Source: Chloroflexota bacterium
Lineage (GTDB): Bacteria > Chloroflexota > Anaerolineae > Caldilineales > Caldilineaceae
Length of the DNA: 46,230 bases
NCBI GenBank assembly: GCA_003577005.1
Contig: QEUW01000024.1
Location: forward strand, 1-46,230
Direction: 5' to 3'
Below the pieces are notes generated by a model. It was not told the origin of the DNA, did no database searches, and worked only from the letters and a program-made list of their open reading frames with translations. Position 1 is the first letter of the stretch. The number at the start of each line of letters is the position of its first letter. Below, one piece after another: positions 25,434-33,133 of this stretch. Position numbers and translations under genes: made by a program.

Positions 25434-26948
25434 ATGTCAGTCTCGTCGGAAGTCTCCAAAGTTGCCAATCCGCTGGTCGCGCCCCGAGAACGCGACGACC
25501 AGGTCGAGGCTGCACCCGTTACCTTCACAGGGGGTGGGTCTAGCGCACATTGGGATATTGCCACCAAGCGCATTGCCTTTATTATTCTCCTGGTGGTGGG
25601 CGCCGGAGTTCTCTGGCTGAGCCGGCCGGTGATCCCGCTGTTGCTGATCAGCGGCGTCGCCTCCTATCTGCTAAGCCCAATCGTCGATTTGGGCGAGCGA
25701 TTGCGTATCCCGCGTAGTATTACGACGATTGTCCTCTACCTGTTGGTGCTGGTAGGGATCATCTTTCTGCCCATTGTGCTGGGTCCGGTTTTGCTTCAGC
25801 AGTTACAGAGCATTACTGATTTTGACGTCAACCGTACGGCGAACGCCTTTCTGCTCTGGATCACCGAACGGATCAACAGCATACCCGACTCGATCCAGGT
25901 GATCGGGTTTGAACTGCCTGTCGGCGAGATGGTGCAGGATGTGCAACAAAACTTTGAGCAGTATGTAACGCTGCCGAACGTTACCGACATCCTCAACGCA
26001 CTGCAACAAGTGCTCGGCACCGCAACGAGTGTCGTGGGGAGCACAGCTTCCATCGGCTTGAGCGTGGTGGGAGGGCTGGTTCAGGTTCTTGTCCTGTCGG
26101 TTCTTACCTTTTTTATCAGCCTTTATCTGACCAAAGACGCGCCACAGATTCGAGCCTACGTACAAGGGCTCTTCCCACTCTCGTTCCAACCCGAGCTGGC
26201 CGAGCTGATCCGCCGCATTGGTGTCATGTGGACCTCTTTCTTCCGCGGCCAGATTTTGCTCTGTCTGATCATCGGAGTGTTAACCTGGTTTGCATTGGAG
26301 TTGGTCGGCATGCCGGGCGCTCTGATCCTCGCGATTGTTGCCGGAGCAATGGAGATCATCCCTACCGTCGGCCCCACATTGGCAACGATCCCGGCTGTCA
26401 TTGTCGCTTTGATTCAGGGGAGCCATGTGCTCGATGCGTATGGGATCAACAATTTAGGCTTTGCCTTGATTATCCTTTCGATCTATTTCATCATCCAGCA
26501 GCTTGAAAATACGATCATCGTACCACGCGTGATCGGCAACAGCGTCAACCTGCATCCGGTAGTCGTCATCTGTGGTGTCATCGTCGGTTTCAACGTGGCT
26601 GGCATCTGGGGCACCTTTTTTGCCGCGCCGGTCATTGCTTCGCTGCGGATCATCGCCGGTTACGTTCATGCCAAGCTGCTCGATTACCCTCCCTTTCACG
26701 GCGAACCCTTTCCACCCGTACGGCGACGGCGGCCTTTTATCTACCGGCGAACAGTCACCGGCGACCAGTTGAGCACACCATCCTCTCGACCGGATGCCCC
26801 CTCTGTTGTCAATGCGCCTAAGGCTGTGACTGACACATCCCCCGAGCCAGAGAACCGTACTCCCGAAGAGCGCTCGACCGATGGTCATCATCTGACCGAA
26901 CTGGCGCCGGAATTGCGCGCTCACCCGCCGGCCGGTGAGCGCGCATGA
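25434..26948 (+). CDS. AI-2E family (PerM/YdiK-like) transporter
   Basis: This 504-residue protein has a cytoplasmic N-terminus (about 40 residues), about eight helices, and a long polar tail from about residue 420 that is rich in Pro, Arg, Thr and Glu. Family marks include WLSRPVIPLLLISGVASYLLSPIV, the FFISLYLTKD helix, SFFRGQILLCLIIGVLTWFALELVGMPGALILAIVAGAMEIIPTVGPTL and a QQLENTIIVPRVIGNSVNLHPVVVI block. Members export small molecules or serve as Na+/H+ exchangers; AI-2 itself is not implied. The unusual disordered tail (about 80 residues) is not part of the conserved family. GGG lies just upstream of ATG 25434. Confidence 0.88.
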   Translation: MSVSSEVSKVANPLVAPRERDDQVEAAPVTFTGGGSSAHWDIATKRIAFIILLVVGAGVLWLSRPVIPLLLISGVASYLLSPIVDLGERLRIPRSITTIVLYLLVLVGIIFLPIVLGPVLLQQLQSITDFDVNRTANAFLLWITERINSIPDSIQVIGFELPVGEMVQDVQQNFEQYVTLPNVTDILNALQQVLGTATSVVGSTASIGLSVVGGLVQVLVLSVLTFFISLYLTKDAPQIRAYVQGLFPLSFQPELAELIRRIGVMWTSFFRGQILLCLIIGVLTWFALELVGMPGALILAIVAGAMEIIPTVGPTLATIPAVIVALIQGSHVLDAYGINNLGFALIILSIYFIIQQLENTIIVPRVIGNSVNLHPVVVICGVIVGFNVAGIWGTFFAAPVIASLRIIAGYVHAKLLDYPPFHGEPFPPVRRRRPFIYRRTVTGDQLSTPSSRPDAPSVVNAPKAVTDTSPEPENRTPEERSTDGHHLTELAPELRAHPPAGERA

Positions 26949-26990
26949 GTCCTCGCTTCTTATAATCTCTTGAATATCTGTTTTTTTGTC

Positions 26991-27055
26991 AGCGAACTGT
27001 CAGTTCGCTTCTGCCATTTGACGTATTGACAAAGGGTGGCAGCCATCGGTACAAT
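26991..27055 (+). promoter_or_regulatory. clpC promoter with upstream 19-base palindrome
   Basis: The 356-base region before clpC (26949-27304) holds no convincing gene. TTGACA (27026-27031) and TACAAT (27050-27055), 18 bases apart, form a near-consensus promoter. A palindrome AGCGAACTGTCAGTTCGCT (26991-27009) lies 16 bases upstream of the -35 box and could bind a regulator. The leader from the predicted start to ATG 27305 is about 240 bases. A T7 run at 26981-26987 may end the transporter transcript. Confidence 0.65.
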
Positions 27056-27304
27056 AGAAATAGGATGGGTGGATGTGCTGTCAGGTCAGCACCGGGCAGC
27101 CAACAAAGGCGCCGGAGACAGCACCACAAGTCGTTTTGCTCGGCCCATTGGTGGGTTGAAAGAGATTGAACGTTTTCGTGGCAGAGCATGTCGCCATAGG
27201 CGGCAAAGCGGAACTCAAGTTACGGCATTTCGTTTCATTCTAATAGTACACTTTGCCTAGTCAATGAGTTTCAGCTTCTCCGCAGATAGGTTAGGGATAG
27301 ATCT

Positions 27305-29830
27305 ATGTCAGACAAATTGGATCGCTTTACCAAGCGCGCACGGCGCGTCTTGACGCTAGCCCAGGAAGAGGCGCTCCGGCTCAATCATAATTATATTGGG
27401 ACGGAACACCTGCTATTGGGTTTGGTGCGTGAAGAGAACGGTGTTGCCGTCAAAGTATTGCGCGAGCTTGGCGTGGACCCCGGCCAGGTGATCCGAGCCG
27501 TGGAACGTACGGTGGGGCGTGGAGAACGAGCGCCCTTTGGTAAACCGACACTGGCCCCGCGCACTAAGCGTGTCATCGAGTTGGCCGTGGATGAAGCGCG
27601 GCTGATGGGCCATCATTATATTGGCACCGAACATCTGCTGTTGGGGCTGGTGCGCGAAGGCGAAGGCATTGCTGTCAACGTCCTGCGCGGCTTGGGTATC
27701 AATCTGGACCGCGTGCGGACGCAAACTGCCCGCAACATCCTGCAAAATCAGGCGCAGTCCAAAGAGCAGAAGAAGAAAGAATCGAAGACGCCCCTGGTTG
27801 ACCAGCTTGGGCGTGACCTGACGGCCGCCGCCGAGGAAGGCAAGCTCGACCCGGTGATTGGCCGCCATACTGAAATCGAGCGCATGATCCAGATCCTGAG
27901 CCGCCGCACCAAGAATAACCCGGCGCTCATTGGTGAACCAGGCGTGGGCAAGACTGCAATCGTCGAAGGGTTGGCGCAACGCATCATCGAAGGCAATGTG
28001 CCCGAATCGCTGCTCAACAAGCGGCTGCTGATGTTGGATGTGGGCAGCCTGGTCGCCGGCACCATGTACCGCGGCCAGTTTGAAGAGCGGCTCAAAAAAG
28101 TCATCGAAGAGATTATCCAATCCGGTTCCATCCTCTTCATCGACGAAGTCCACATGCTCGTAGGCGCCGGTGCGGCCGGTAGCAGTGTGGATGCTGCCAA
28201 CATCCTCAAACCGGCGCTCAGCCGCGGTGAGCTTCAGGTGATCGGCGCCACTACACTGGATGAGTATCGCAAGTATATCGAGAGCGACGCCGCCCTGGAA
28301 CGGCGCTTCCAGCCGGTTCTGGTGGGCGAACCTTCGATCGAAGAGACAGTGGAGATCCTGCGCGGCGTTAAGGGGCGCTATGAGGATCACCACAAGCTGG
28401 TCATCACCGACGAGGCCATCGAGGCTGCCGCCAACCTGGCCGCCCGCTATGTGCCAGACCGTTTCATGCCCGACAAGGCCATCGACCTCATCGACGAGGC
28501 CGGCAGCCGCGTCCGTATGTACAAGGCGCCCTACGCCGCCAACCTGCGCGAAACCTTCATGAACCTGAAGAAGCTGCAGAAGGCCAAGGAAGAGGCGCTC
28601 GACACGCAACGCTTTGACGATGCCATCGACCTTCGCTACCGCGAGGTAGAGTTGGAAGCCAAGTTAACCGAATTGCGCGAAAGCTGGAGCCAGGCAACCA
28701 ACCAGCCGCGCGTCACTGCCGACGATATCGCTGAGGTCGTCTCCATGTGGACGGGCGTGCCGGTCAGCCGGTTGGGTGGCGAAGAGCGAGAACGGTTGCT
28801 GGAGATGGAAAAATATCTCCACCAGCGCATCATCGGCCAGGAAGAGCCTATCAAGGCGATCAGCCGGGCTGTACGCCGGGCACGCGCCGGGCTGAAGGAC
28901 CCCAAGCGTCCCATCGGCAGCTACATGTTTCTTGGCCCCACCGGCATCGGCAAGTCGTTAACCGCTAAGACGCTGGCCGAGTTTATGTTCGGCAGCGAAG
29001 AAGCCCTGGTTAAGATCGACATGAGCGAGTTCATGGAGCGCCACAACGTCAGCCGGCTGGTGGGCGCACCTCCTGGTTATGTCGGCTACGATGAAGGCGG
29101 CCAGTTGACGGAGATTGTCCGCCGCCGGCCCTACTGTGTGGTGCTGCTTGACGAGATCGAAAAGGCGCACCCCGAAGTCTTCAACATGCTGCTGCAAATC
29201 CTGGAAGATGGTTACTTGACCGACGCCAAGGGCCGCCGCGTTGACTTCCGCAACACGCTGATCCTGATGACCAGCAACATCGGCGCCAAACTGATCCAGG
29301 GTTCGCACAAGTTGGGCTTTGTCATCACCAGAGACGAGGACACGCAACGCGAACACGAATACGAATCGATGAAGTCGCGGGTGATGGATGCGCTCAAGAA
29401 AGCTTTCCGGCCCGAGTTCATCAACCGGCTAGATGGCATCATGGTCTACCGCGGTCTGACCCGCGATGAAATCGCCCAAATCGTGGAACTGGAACTGCGA
29501 CCATTGCGTCTGCAGCTGGCCGAGCAGGATATGAAGCTGGAGCTGACCGAAACGGCCCGCTACGCGATTGCCGAAGCCGGCTTCGACCCGGATTATGGCG
29601 CTCGCCCAGTGCGCCGAGTGATCCAGAACAGCATCCAGGATCCCATGAGCGAACACCTTCTCAGTAACCGCTTTGTCCCTGGCGACACAATCCAGGTCGA
29701 TTACCGTGATACAGTCAACGAGGACGGCAAGGAAGTGAAAGATTATGTCTTCGAGGTGATCTCGCATCGCGAGACGCCCGACGAAGAGGACCCGGAAACG
29801 ACGCTGGCGCTAGAGGCGATGTTCCAGTAG
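27305..29830 (+). CDS. clpC: ClpC-type AAA+ unfoldase (Hsp100)
   Basis: This 841-residue protein has two N-terminal Clp repeats (RFTKRARRVLTLAQEEALRL; VIELAVDEARLMGHHYIGTEHLLLGL), then AAA-1 with Walker A GEPGVGKT (210-217), Walker B ILFIDEVH, and a UVR-like middle region (DTQRFDDAIDLRYREVELEAKL) typical of ClpC rather than ClpB. AAA-2 has Walker A GPTGIGKS (544-551) and the pore sequence GAPPGYVGYDEGG. It unfolds substrates and feeds them to ClpP, usually with MecB/McsB-type adaptors. GPTGIGKS differs from the usual GPTGVGKT but both residues are functional equivalents. It is preceded by its own promoter and followed by a strong terminator, so it is monocistronic. Confidence 0.95.
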   Translation: MSDKLDRFTKRARRVLTLAQEEALRLNHNYIGTEHLLLGLVREENGVAVKVLRELGVDPGQVIRAVERTVGRGERAPFGKPTLAPRTKRVIELAVDEARLMGHHYIGTEHLLLGLVREGEGIAVNVLRGLGINLDRVRTQTARNILQNQAQSKEQKKKESKTPLVDQLGRDLTAAAEEGKLDPVIGRHTEIERMIQILSRRTKNNPALIGEPGVGKTAIVEGLAQRIIEGNVPESLLNKRLLMLDVGSLVAGTMYRGQFEERLKKVIEEIIQSGSILFIDEVHMLVGAGAAGSSVDAANILKPALSRGELQVIGATTLDEYRKYIESDAALERRFQPVLVGEPSIEETVEILRGVKGRYEDHHKLVITDEAIEAAANLAARYVPDRFMPDKAIDLIDEAGSRVRMYKAPYAANLRETFMNLKKLQKAKEEALDTQRFDDAIDLRYREVELEAKLTELRESWSQATNQPRVTADDIAEVVSMWTGVPVSRLGGEERERLLEMEKYLHQRIIGQEEPIKAISRAVRRARAGLKDPKRPIGSYMFLGPTGIGKSLTAKTLAEFMFGSEEALVKIDMSEFMERHNVSRLVGAPPGYVGYDEGGQLTEIVRRRPYCVVLLDEIEKAHPEVFNMLLQILEDGYLTDAKGRRVDFRNTLILMTSNIGAKLIQGSHKLGFVITRDEDTQREHEYESMKSRVMDALKKAFRPEFINRLDGIMVYRGLTRDEIAQIVELELRPLRLQLAEQDMKLELTETARYAIAEAGFDPDYGARPVRRVIQNSIQDPMSEHLLSNRFVPGDTIQVDYRDTVNEDGKEVKDYVFEVISHRETPDEEDPETTLALEAMFQ

Positions 29831-29922
29831 TACCGCCGTTGCTGGGAAGCGATATGCCAGAGAAAGCCGGTCTATCGTGAACGATACAGTGGCAAATTGA
29901 CTTTCCAAGTCGCTCCCAACAG

Positions 29923-29953
29923 AAAGGCCAGCCGCCAGTGGCTGGCCTTTTTG
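29923..29953 (+). terminator. Rho-independent terminator after clpC
   Basis: AAAGGCCAGCC (29923-29933) pairs perfectly with GGCTGGCCTTT (29940-29950) around a 6-base loop, and a TTGTTTC tract follows. Confidence 0.85.
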
Positions 29954-30037
29954 TTTCTTAAGTAGTGACCTCTGCCACCAACACACTGCACCCATCGTGC
30001 TGGCGGTGGAGATGCGCTACCCACTCTGGAGGTTACG

Positions 30038-30442
30038 ATGAAATACGACGAGTTCATCCAGCGCGTCCAGGAGCTCGCTGGCGTGCAGACAAGCGATGAA
30101 GCACTACGCTTGACACAAGCTGTGCTGGAAACTCTGGGCGAACGCCTATATCGGACAGAACAATCACAGATGGCTGCGCAGTTACCGAAGGGTATCAAGG
30201 AGCTATTTGTCGCTCGCCAGCCCCCTGAAAACACGCGGCGCGATGTGCAAGGCTTTTCGCTGGAGGAGTTTTATCACCGGGTGAGCGCACGGTCTGGTGT
30301 GAGTTATCCGAAAGCGCTAAAACAGACAAAGGCGGTGATGGCTGTGTTGCAAGAGGCTGTCACAAGCGGCCAGATCGAGGATGTACGGCGCGAGTTGCCA
30401 GCTGAATTTGATGAGCTTTTCGAGCCTATGAATGGCGAATAA
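30038..30442 (+). CDS. DUF2267 domain protein
   Basis: This 134-residue cytosolic protein is made of two similar halves: MKYDEFIQRVQELAGVQTSDEALRLTQAVLETLGERL and SLEEFYHRVSARSGVSYPKALKQTKAVMAVLQEAV, each followed by a PKGIKELF/PAEFDELF-type tail. This duplicated helical pattern is DUF2267. The biochemical role of the family is not established; it is often near stress or storage genes. GGAGG lies seven bases before ATG 30038. It is likely a single-gene transcript between two hairpins. Confidence 0.87.
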   Translation: MKYDEFIQRVQELAGVQTSDEALRLTQAVLETLGERLYRTEQSQMAAQLPKGIKELFVARQPPENTRRDVQGFSLEEFYHRVSARSGVSYPKALKQTKAVMAVLQEAVTSGQIEDVRRELPAEFDELFEPMNGE

Positions 30443-30444
30443 AA

Positions 30445-30499
30445 GCGCACAGCCTGAAGTTTTGGACTAGACAAGCCAAAACTTCAGGCTGGCGTGCGC
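30445..30499 (+). terminator. Strong hairpin after the DUF2267 gene
   Basis: AGCCTGAAGTTTTGG (30451-30465) pairs perfectly with CCAAAACTTCAGGCT (30476-30490), extended by GCGCAC/GTGCGC (30445-30450, 30494-30499) after a small bulge. No T-tract follows, so termination strength is uncertain. Confidence 0.6.
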
Positions 30500-30579
30500 C
30501 CCAGAGCGGCTAATTTGACCTTTTCAAACAGCTTCCCTGAAGAGGACTTGTTCTGTTGGCATTTGATCGCCTATCAAAT

Positions 30580-30618
30580 AGAAGCGAGGCTTTTCATCAG
30601 AGAAAAAGCCTCGCTTCT
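30580..30618 (-). terminator. Perfect 15-base hairpin downstream of the cytochrome c gene
   Basis: AGAAGCGAGGCTTTT (30580-30594) pairs with AAAAGCCTCGCTTCT (30604-30618) around a 9-base loop. It lies about 100 bases beyond the stop of the minus-strand cytochrome gene. CCTTTTCAAACAGCTT at 30519-30534 is a solitary copy of a terminal repeat seen at 39378 and 45612. The 30500-30720 stretch has no gene. Confidence 0.5.
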
Positions 30619-30720
30619 GGCGAAACATCAACCGAACTTAGAGTCTAGCTGAACCACCCTGCGGCGCATTTGGCCGACTGATGGGTTGGTTCGACCCTTA
30701 ATCGGTAGTCCAGCGGGTTC

Positions 30721-31869
30721 TTAAGGCGTGTTACTGACTGCCGGAATGCTCTTCAGGTAGGCGGCGATTGCTAGGGCGTCTTCGTCGGTCAACTGGCTAA
30801 AGCGGCGTTCGATCTGCTGCGCCATGGCCCCAACTGTCTGGCTGCCGTCGGGGAACATGCCTGTCTGCAGGAAGTGGGCAATCTCTTCCGCGGTCCAGAG
30901 GCCAATGCCGGTCTCTTCATCCGGTGTGATATTAGCCGCGTACTCGTCGGTATTGGGAACGAGCGCACCGGCCAGGAACAGATCCATGTTGGGTGTGCCA
31001 TCCTCATTCAGGGGTGTATGGCAGCCACCACAGCGAGCGATGGTCACCAAGACTTCCCCGCGGGCCACAGGGTCGGTGGGTGGTTCGGCCGGAGATTCGG
31101 TGGCTGGGGTGAAGGGCTCGGGGTCGGTCGTGAGTTCGCGTTCAGGCACTTCGTTGGCCACCGGGTCAAGCGAAAGCAGATAGGCGGCCACATTCAGCGC
31201 TTCCTGGTCGGAAAGAACGCTAAAGGCGCGATAGGGCATGACCGGGTGCAACTGCGTGCCGTCGGGGCGCACGCCGAGCCGCAATGCATCGGCGATCTCC
31301 TCTGCACTCCAACTGCCGATACCGGTCTCTTCGTCTGGCGTAATATTGCGGGCGAAGACGACCCCAAACGGCCCTTCAAACCTGTTGCCACCGACCAGGG
31401 CGCCCTGGTCACGATTGAAGTGGCAGCCGCAGCCGCCGGTGAGAACGGCGATATACTGGCCATTGGCCGCATCGTCCGCAAGTGCGGTCTCTTCATCGTC
31501 GGCGGGTTCTTCTTCAGGGGCTGGAGTGCCGGTTGCTTCCGGTTCCTCCTCGGGGGCGGGGGTATCGGTCGCCGCAGCCTCTTCTTCGGCTGCGGGAGTG
31601 TCAGTTGCCTCAGCCTCTTCTTCGGCTGCGGGAGTGTCGGTTGCTGCTGCTTCTTCTTCAGCCTCCGGTGTAGCCGTAGCCTCGGCCTCCTCAGCGACAG
31701 CTGGCGTATCTGTGGCTGCCGGCTCTTCGGCTGCGGGCGGCGCCTCGGCTGGCGCTGCCGGCTCGCTTGGCTGGCAGGCCACAATGAGCAGCGCTGCCAG
31801 AAGCAGCAAACCAGCTATCCAAAGCGGCCGCTTCCAAACTTGTTTCCGCGTGACACTTGATGGACTCAT
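30721..31869 (-). CDS. Cytochrome c lipoprotein with two haem-binding domains, one with CXCH motif
   Basis: This 382-residue protein has signal peptide and lipobox LIVAC (C32), then a low-complexity linker of six exact 12-residue units (TxTP at 53, 65, 77, 89, 101, 113). Two cytochrome c-like domains follow. The second has canonical C280-x2-C283-H284 (RCGGCHTP). The first has C147-G148-C149-H150, one residue short of CxxCH. Both share NITPDEETGIG and W(S/T)AEEIA blocks seen in dehydrogenase cytochrome subunits, with Met candidates (VMPYR; GAMAQ) as sixth ligands. ATG 31869 has AGGAGGG eight bases upstream. It is probably membrane-anchored on the outer side as an electron carrier, and is divergent from a YceI lipoprotein. 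Confidence 0.87.
   Translation of the reverse strand: MSPSSVTRKQVWKRPLWIAGLLLLAALLIVACQPSEPAAPAEAPPAAEEPAATDTPAVAEEAEATATPEAEEEAAATDTPAAEEEAEATDTPAAEEEAAATDTPAPEEEPEATGTPAPEEEPADDEETALADDAANGQYIAVLTGGCGCHFNRDQGALVGGNRFEGPFGVVFARNITPDEETGIGSWSAEEIADALRLGVRPDGTQLHPVMPYRAFSVLSDQEALNVAAYLLSLDPVANEVPERELTTDPEPFTPATESPAEPPTDPVARGEVLVTIARCGGCHTPLNEDGTPNMDLFLAGALVPNTDEYAANITPDEETGIGLWTAEEIAHFLQTGMFPDGSQTVGAMAQQIERRFSQLTDEDALAIAAYLKSIPAVSNTP
31510..31725 (-). repeat. Six tandem 36-base units encoding the cytochrome linker
   Basis: The DNA encodes six consecutive 12-residue units of the pattern E-x-x-A-T-x-T-P-x-x-E-E. The unit length is constant at the protein level, and the middle units are nearly identical at the DNA level, indicating duplication by slippage or recombination. 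Confidence 0.7.
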
Positions 31870-32006
31870 TTGCAATCCCTCCTGCATTGGTTGATTGACC
31901 GGTTGCTTTGTGATTTTCAGTTGAGGGGTACAGATCATTACATAAACGCTGGATAAAGGAAACTTGGATTGGCTGATCTCCTTTTTACTAGCAAAGCGTA
32001 GTTTTG

Positions 32007-32030
32007 GCGCATGGCAGTAGTGCCATGCGC
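32007..32030. promoter_or_regulatory. Palindrome in the divergent cytochrome/YceI intergenic region
   Basis: GCGCATGGCA (32007-32016) and TGCCATGCGC (32021-32030) are perfect complements with a GTAG loop. It lies about midway in the 283-base gap between two divergent secreted-protein genes, a good place for a shared operator, but a hairpin in a leader is equally possible. Clear -35/-10 pairs were not found here. Confidence 0.45.
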
Positions 32031-32152
32031 TGCCTATCATCCAGCTCTTATTTGTATCTCATCTGTTTCTAAAGCTCATACCCGCACAATTGCACGTCCC
32101 TCGCATAGATGAACGCTTTCTGCAAAACCAAACACAAGAAGGAATTTGCACT

Positions 32153-32935
32153 ATGACTCGACTGGTTCTCCGTCTGACAAGCCTCTTGATAGGAGGACTG
32201 CTGGCGACCAGCCTGGTTGCCTGTAGCGCATCCGCCCCAGCTCCCACCGTTGCTCCAGTTGCACCTGCCGCCACCAATACCCCTCCGCCTGCGCCTACAA
32301 TCCCACCCGAGCAAGCAGCACCCGCTGCCGAAGCAGATCAGACCACAGCCGGTGACCCCGCTGCCGAGGAAGCAGAGGCGGCCATACCAGCCAAACCACT
32401 CGTTTTCACCATTGACCCTTCCAGCTCTGAAGCACGCTTCTTGATCGATGAAATATTGCGGGGTACGCCCACGACGGTGGTTGGCGTGACCAGTCTTGTC
32501 GATGGTACAATAACGGCAAACCCCGCCGACTTGAGTCAAACTGTCATCAGCACCATCCAGATCGACGCCAGCAACTTGACCACTGATTCGGATATGCGTA
32601 ACGGTGCGATCCGCCGTTTTATTTTGCAGACGTCGAACGAAGCGTACCGCTATATCACCTTTGAACCAACTGGGATTGACGATCTGCCCGAGGTGGCCCA
32701 GCCAGGCGACCAATTCACCTTTACGGTGAGTGGTGACCTGAAGATCCGCGATATTTCGCAGCCGGTAACCTTTACCGTCCAGGCGACCGCCGCCTCGGAT
32801 TCTGAGATCAGAGGGCAGGCCGTAGCGATGGTCACACGCGAGGCGTATCAGCTAACGATTCCCAGCGTGCCGAGCGTTGCCAACGTGTCCAATGAGGTAA
32901 AACTGGAATTGGATTTTGTAGCAAGAGCAGAGTAG
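32153..32935 (+). CDS. YceI-domain lipoprotein
   Basis: This 260-residue protein has a signal peptide with lipobox LVAC (C24), then a Pro/Ala/Thr linker to about residue 80. The YceI-like beta-barrel follows (FTIDPSSSEARFLIDE, GTITANPADLSQTVISTIQIDASNLTTDSDMRNGAIR, YITFEPT, FTVSGDLKIRDISQPVTFTVQATA). YceI barrels bind polyprenoid-type lipids or quinones in the envelope. A role with the divergent cytochrome in electron transfer is inference from position only. AAGGA lies eight bases before ATG 32153; the longer frame to 32090 is unsupported. Confidence 0.88.
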   Translation: MTRLVLRLTSLLIGGLLATSLVACSASAPAPTVAPVAPAATNTPPPAPTIPPEQAAPAAEADQTTAGDPAAEEAEAAIPAKPLVFTIDPSSSEARFLIDEILRGTPTTVVGVTSLVDGTITANPADLSQTVISTIQIDASNLTTDSDMRNGAIRRFILQTSNEAYRYITFEPTGIDDLPEVAQPGDQFTFTVSGDLKIRDISQPVTFTVQATAASDSEIRGQAVAMVTREAYQLTIPSVPSVANVSNEVKLELDFVARAE

Positions 32936-32938
32936 CTC

Positions 32939-32980
32939 AGAGACTAGAGATTGGGGACCCGTCTCCAGTCTCTAGTCTCT
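32939..32980 (+). repeat. AGAGACTAGAGA inverted repeat
   Basis: AGAGACTAGAGA (32939-32950) and TCTCTAGTCTCT (32969-32980) are perfect complements around 18 bases, directly after the YceI stop. Another CTAGTCTCTAGTCTCC copy lies at about 33101-33116. Confidence 0.7.
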
Positions 32981-32981
32981 G

Positions 32982-33094
32982 TTGACATTTGTCCAGCAGC
33001 GCATGGCCCGGCCAGGGTATGCACGTGCGTTGCACCTTGCAGGTGCGATGCACGTCTCAGGTGCAACGCACCGCTGTGTAGGCTGAAATGTCAA
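32982..33094 (+). repeat. Palindromic element with GTGCGTTGCAC core
   Basis: Ends TTGACATTT (32982-32990) and AAATGTCAA (33086-33094) frame a 113-bp unit. Its core has GTGCGTTGCACC, GGTGCGATGCAC and GGTGCAACGCACC, the same core motifs as in the elements at 39378, 41425 and 45612. It separates the YceI gene from the response regulator. Confidence 0.7.
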
Positions 33095-33133
33095 AAGAAC
33101 CTAGTCTCTAGTCTCCTATCTTCAATCACAACT

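Noticed and set aside
26991..27009. Possible LexA (SOS) box, CGAAC...GTTCG, upstream of clpC
   Set aside because: Half-sites resemble the Gram-positive LexA box, but the spacing is five bases instead of four, and clpC is not a usual SOS gene. Kept only as an unassigned palindrome.
27036..27260. Small 74-residue frame in the clpC leader
   Set aside because: No ribosome binding site, it begins at or upstream of the predicted transcription start, and the sequence has no recognisable features.
31420..31431. Frameshift or error as explanation of the CXCH motif
   Set aside because: A single-base error would break the frame, yet conserved residues are in frame on both sides; only a whole-codon loss fits, so it is reported as a motif variant.
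31510..31725. CRISPR array
   Set aside because: The 36-base units are contiguous coding repeats without spacers. No other regularly spaced repeats were found in the window.
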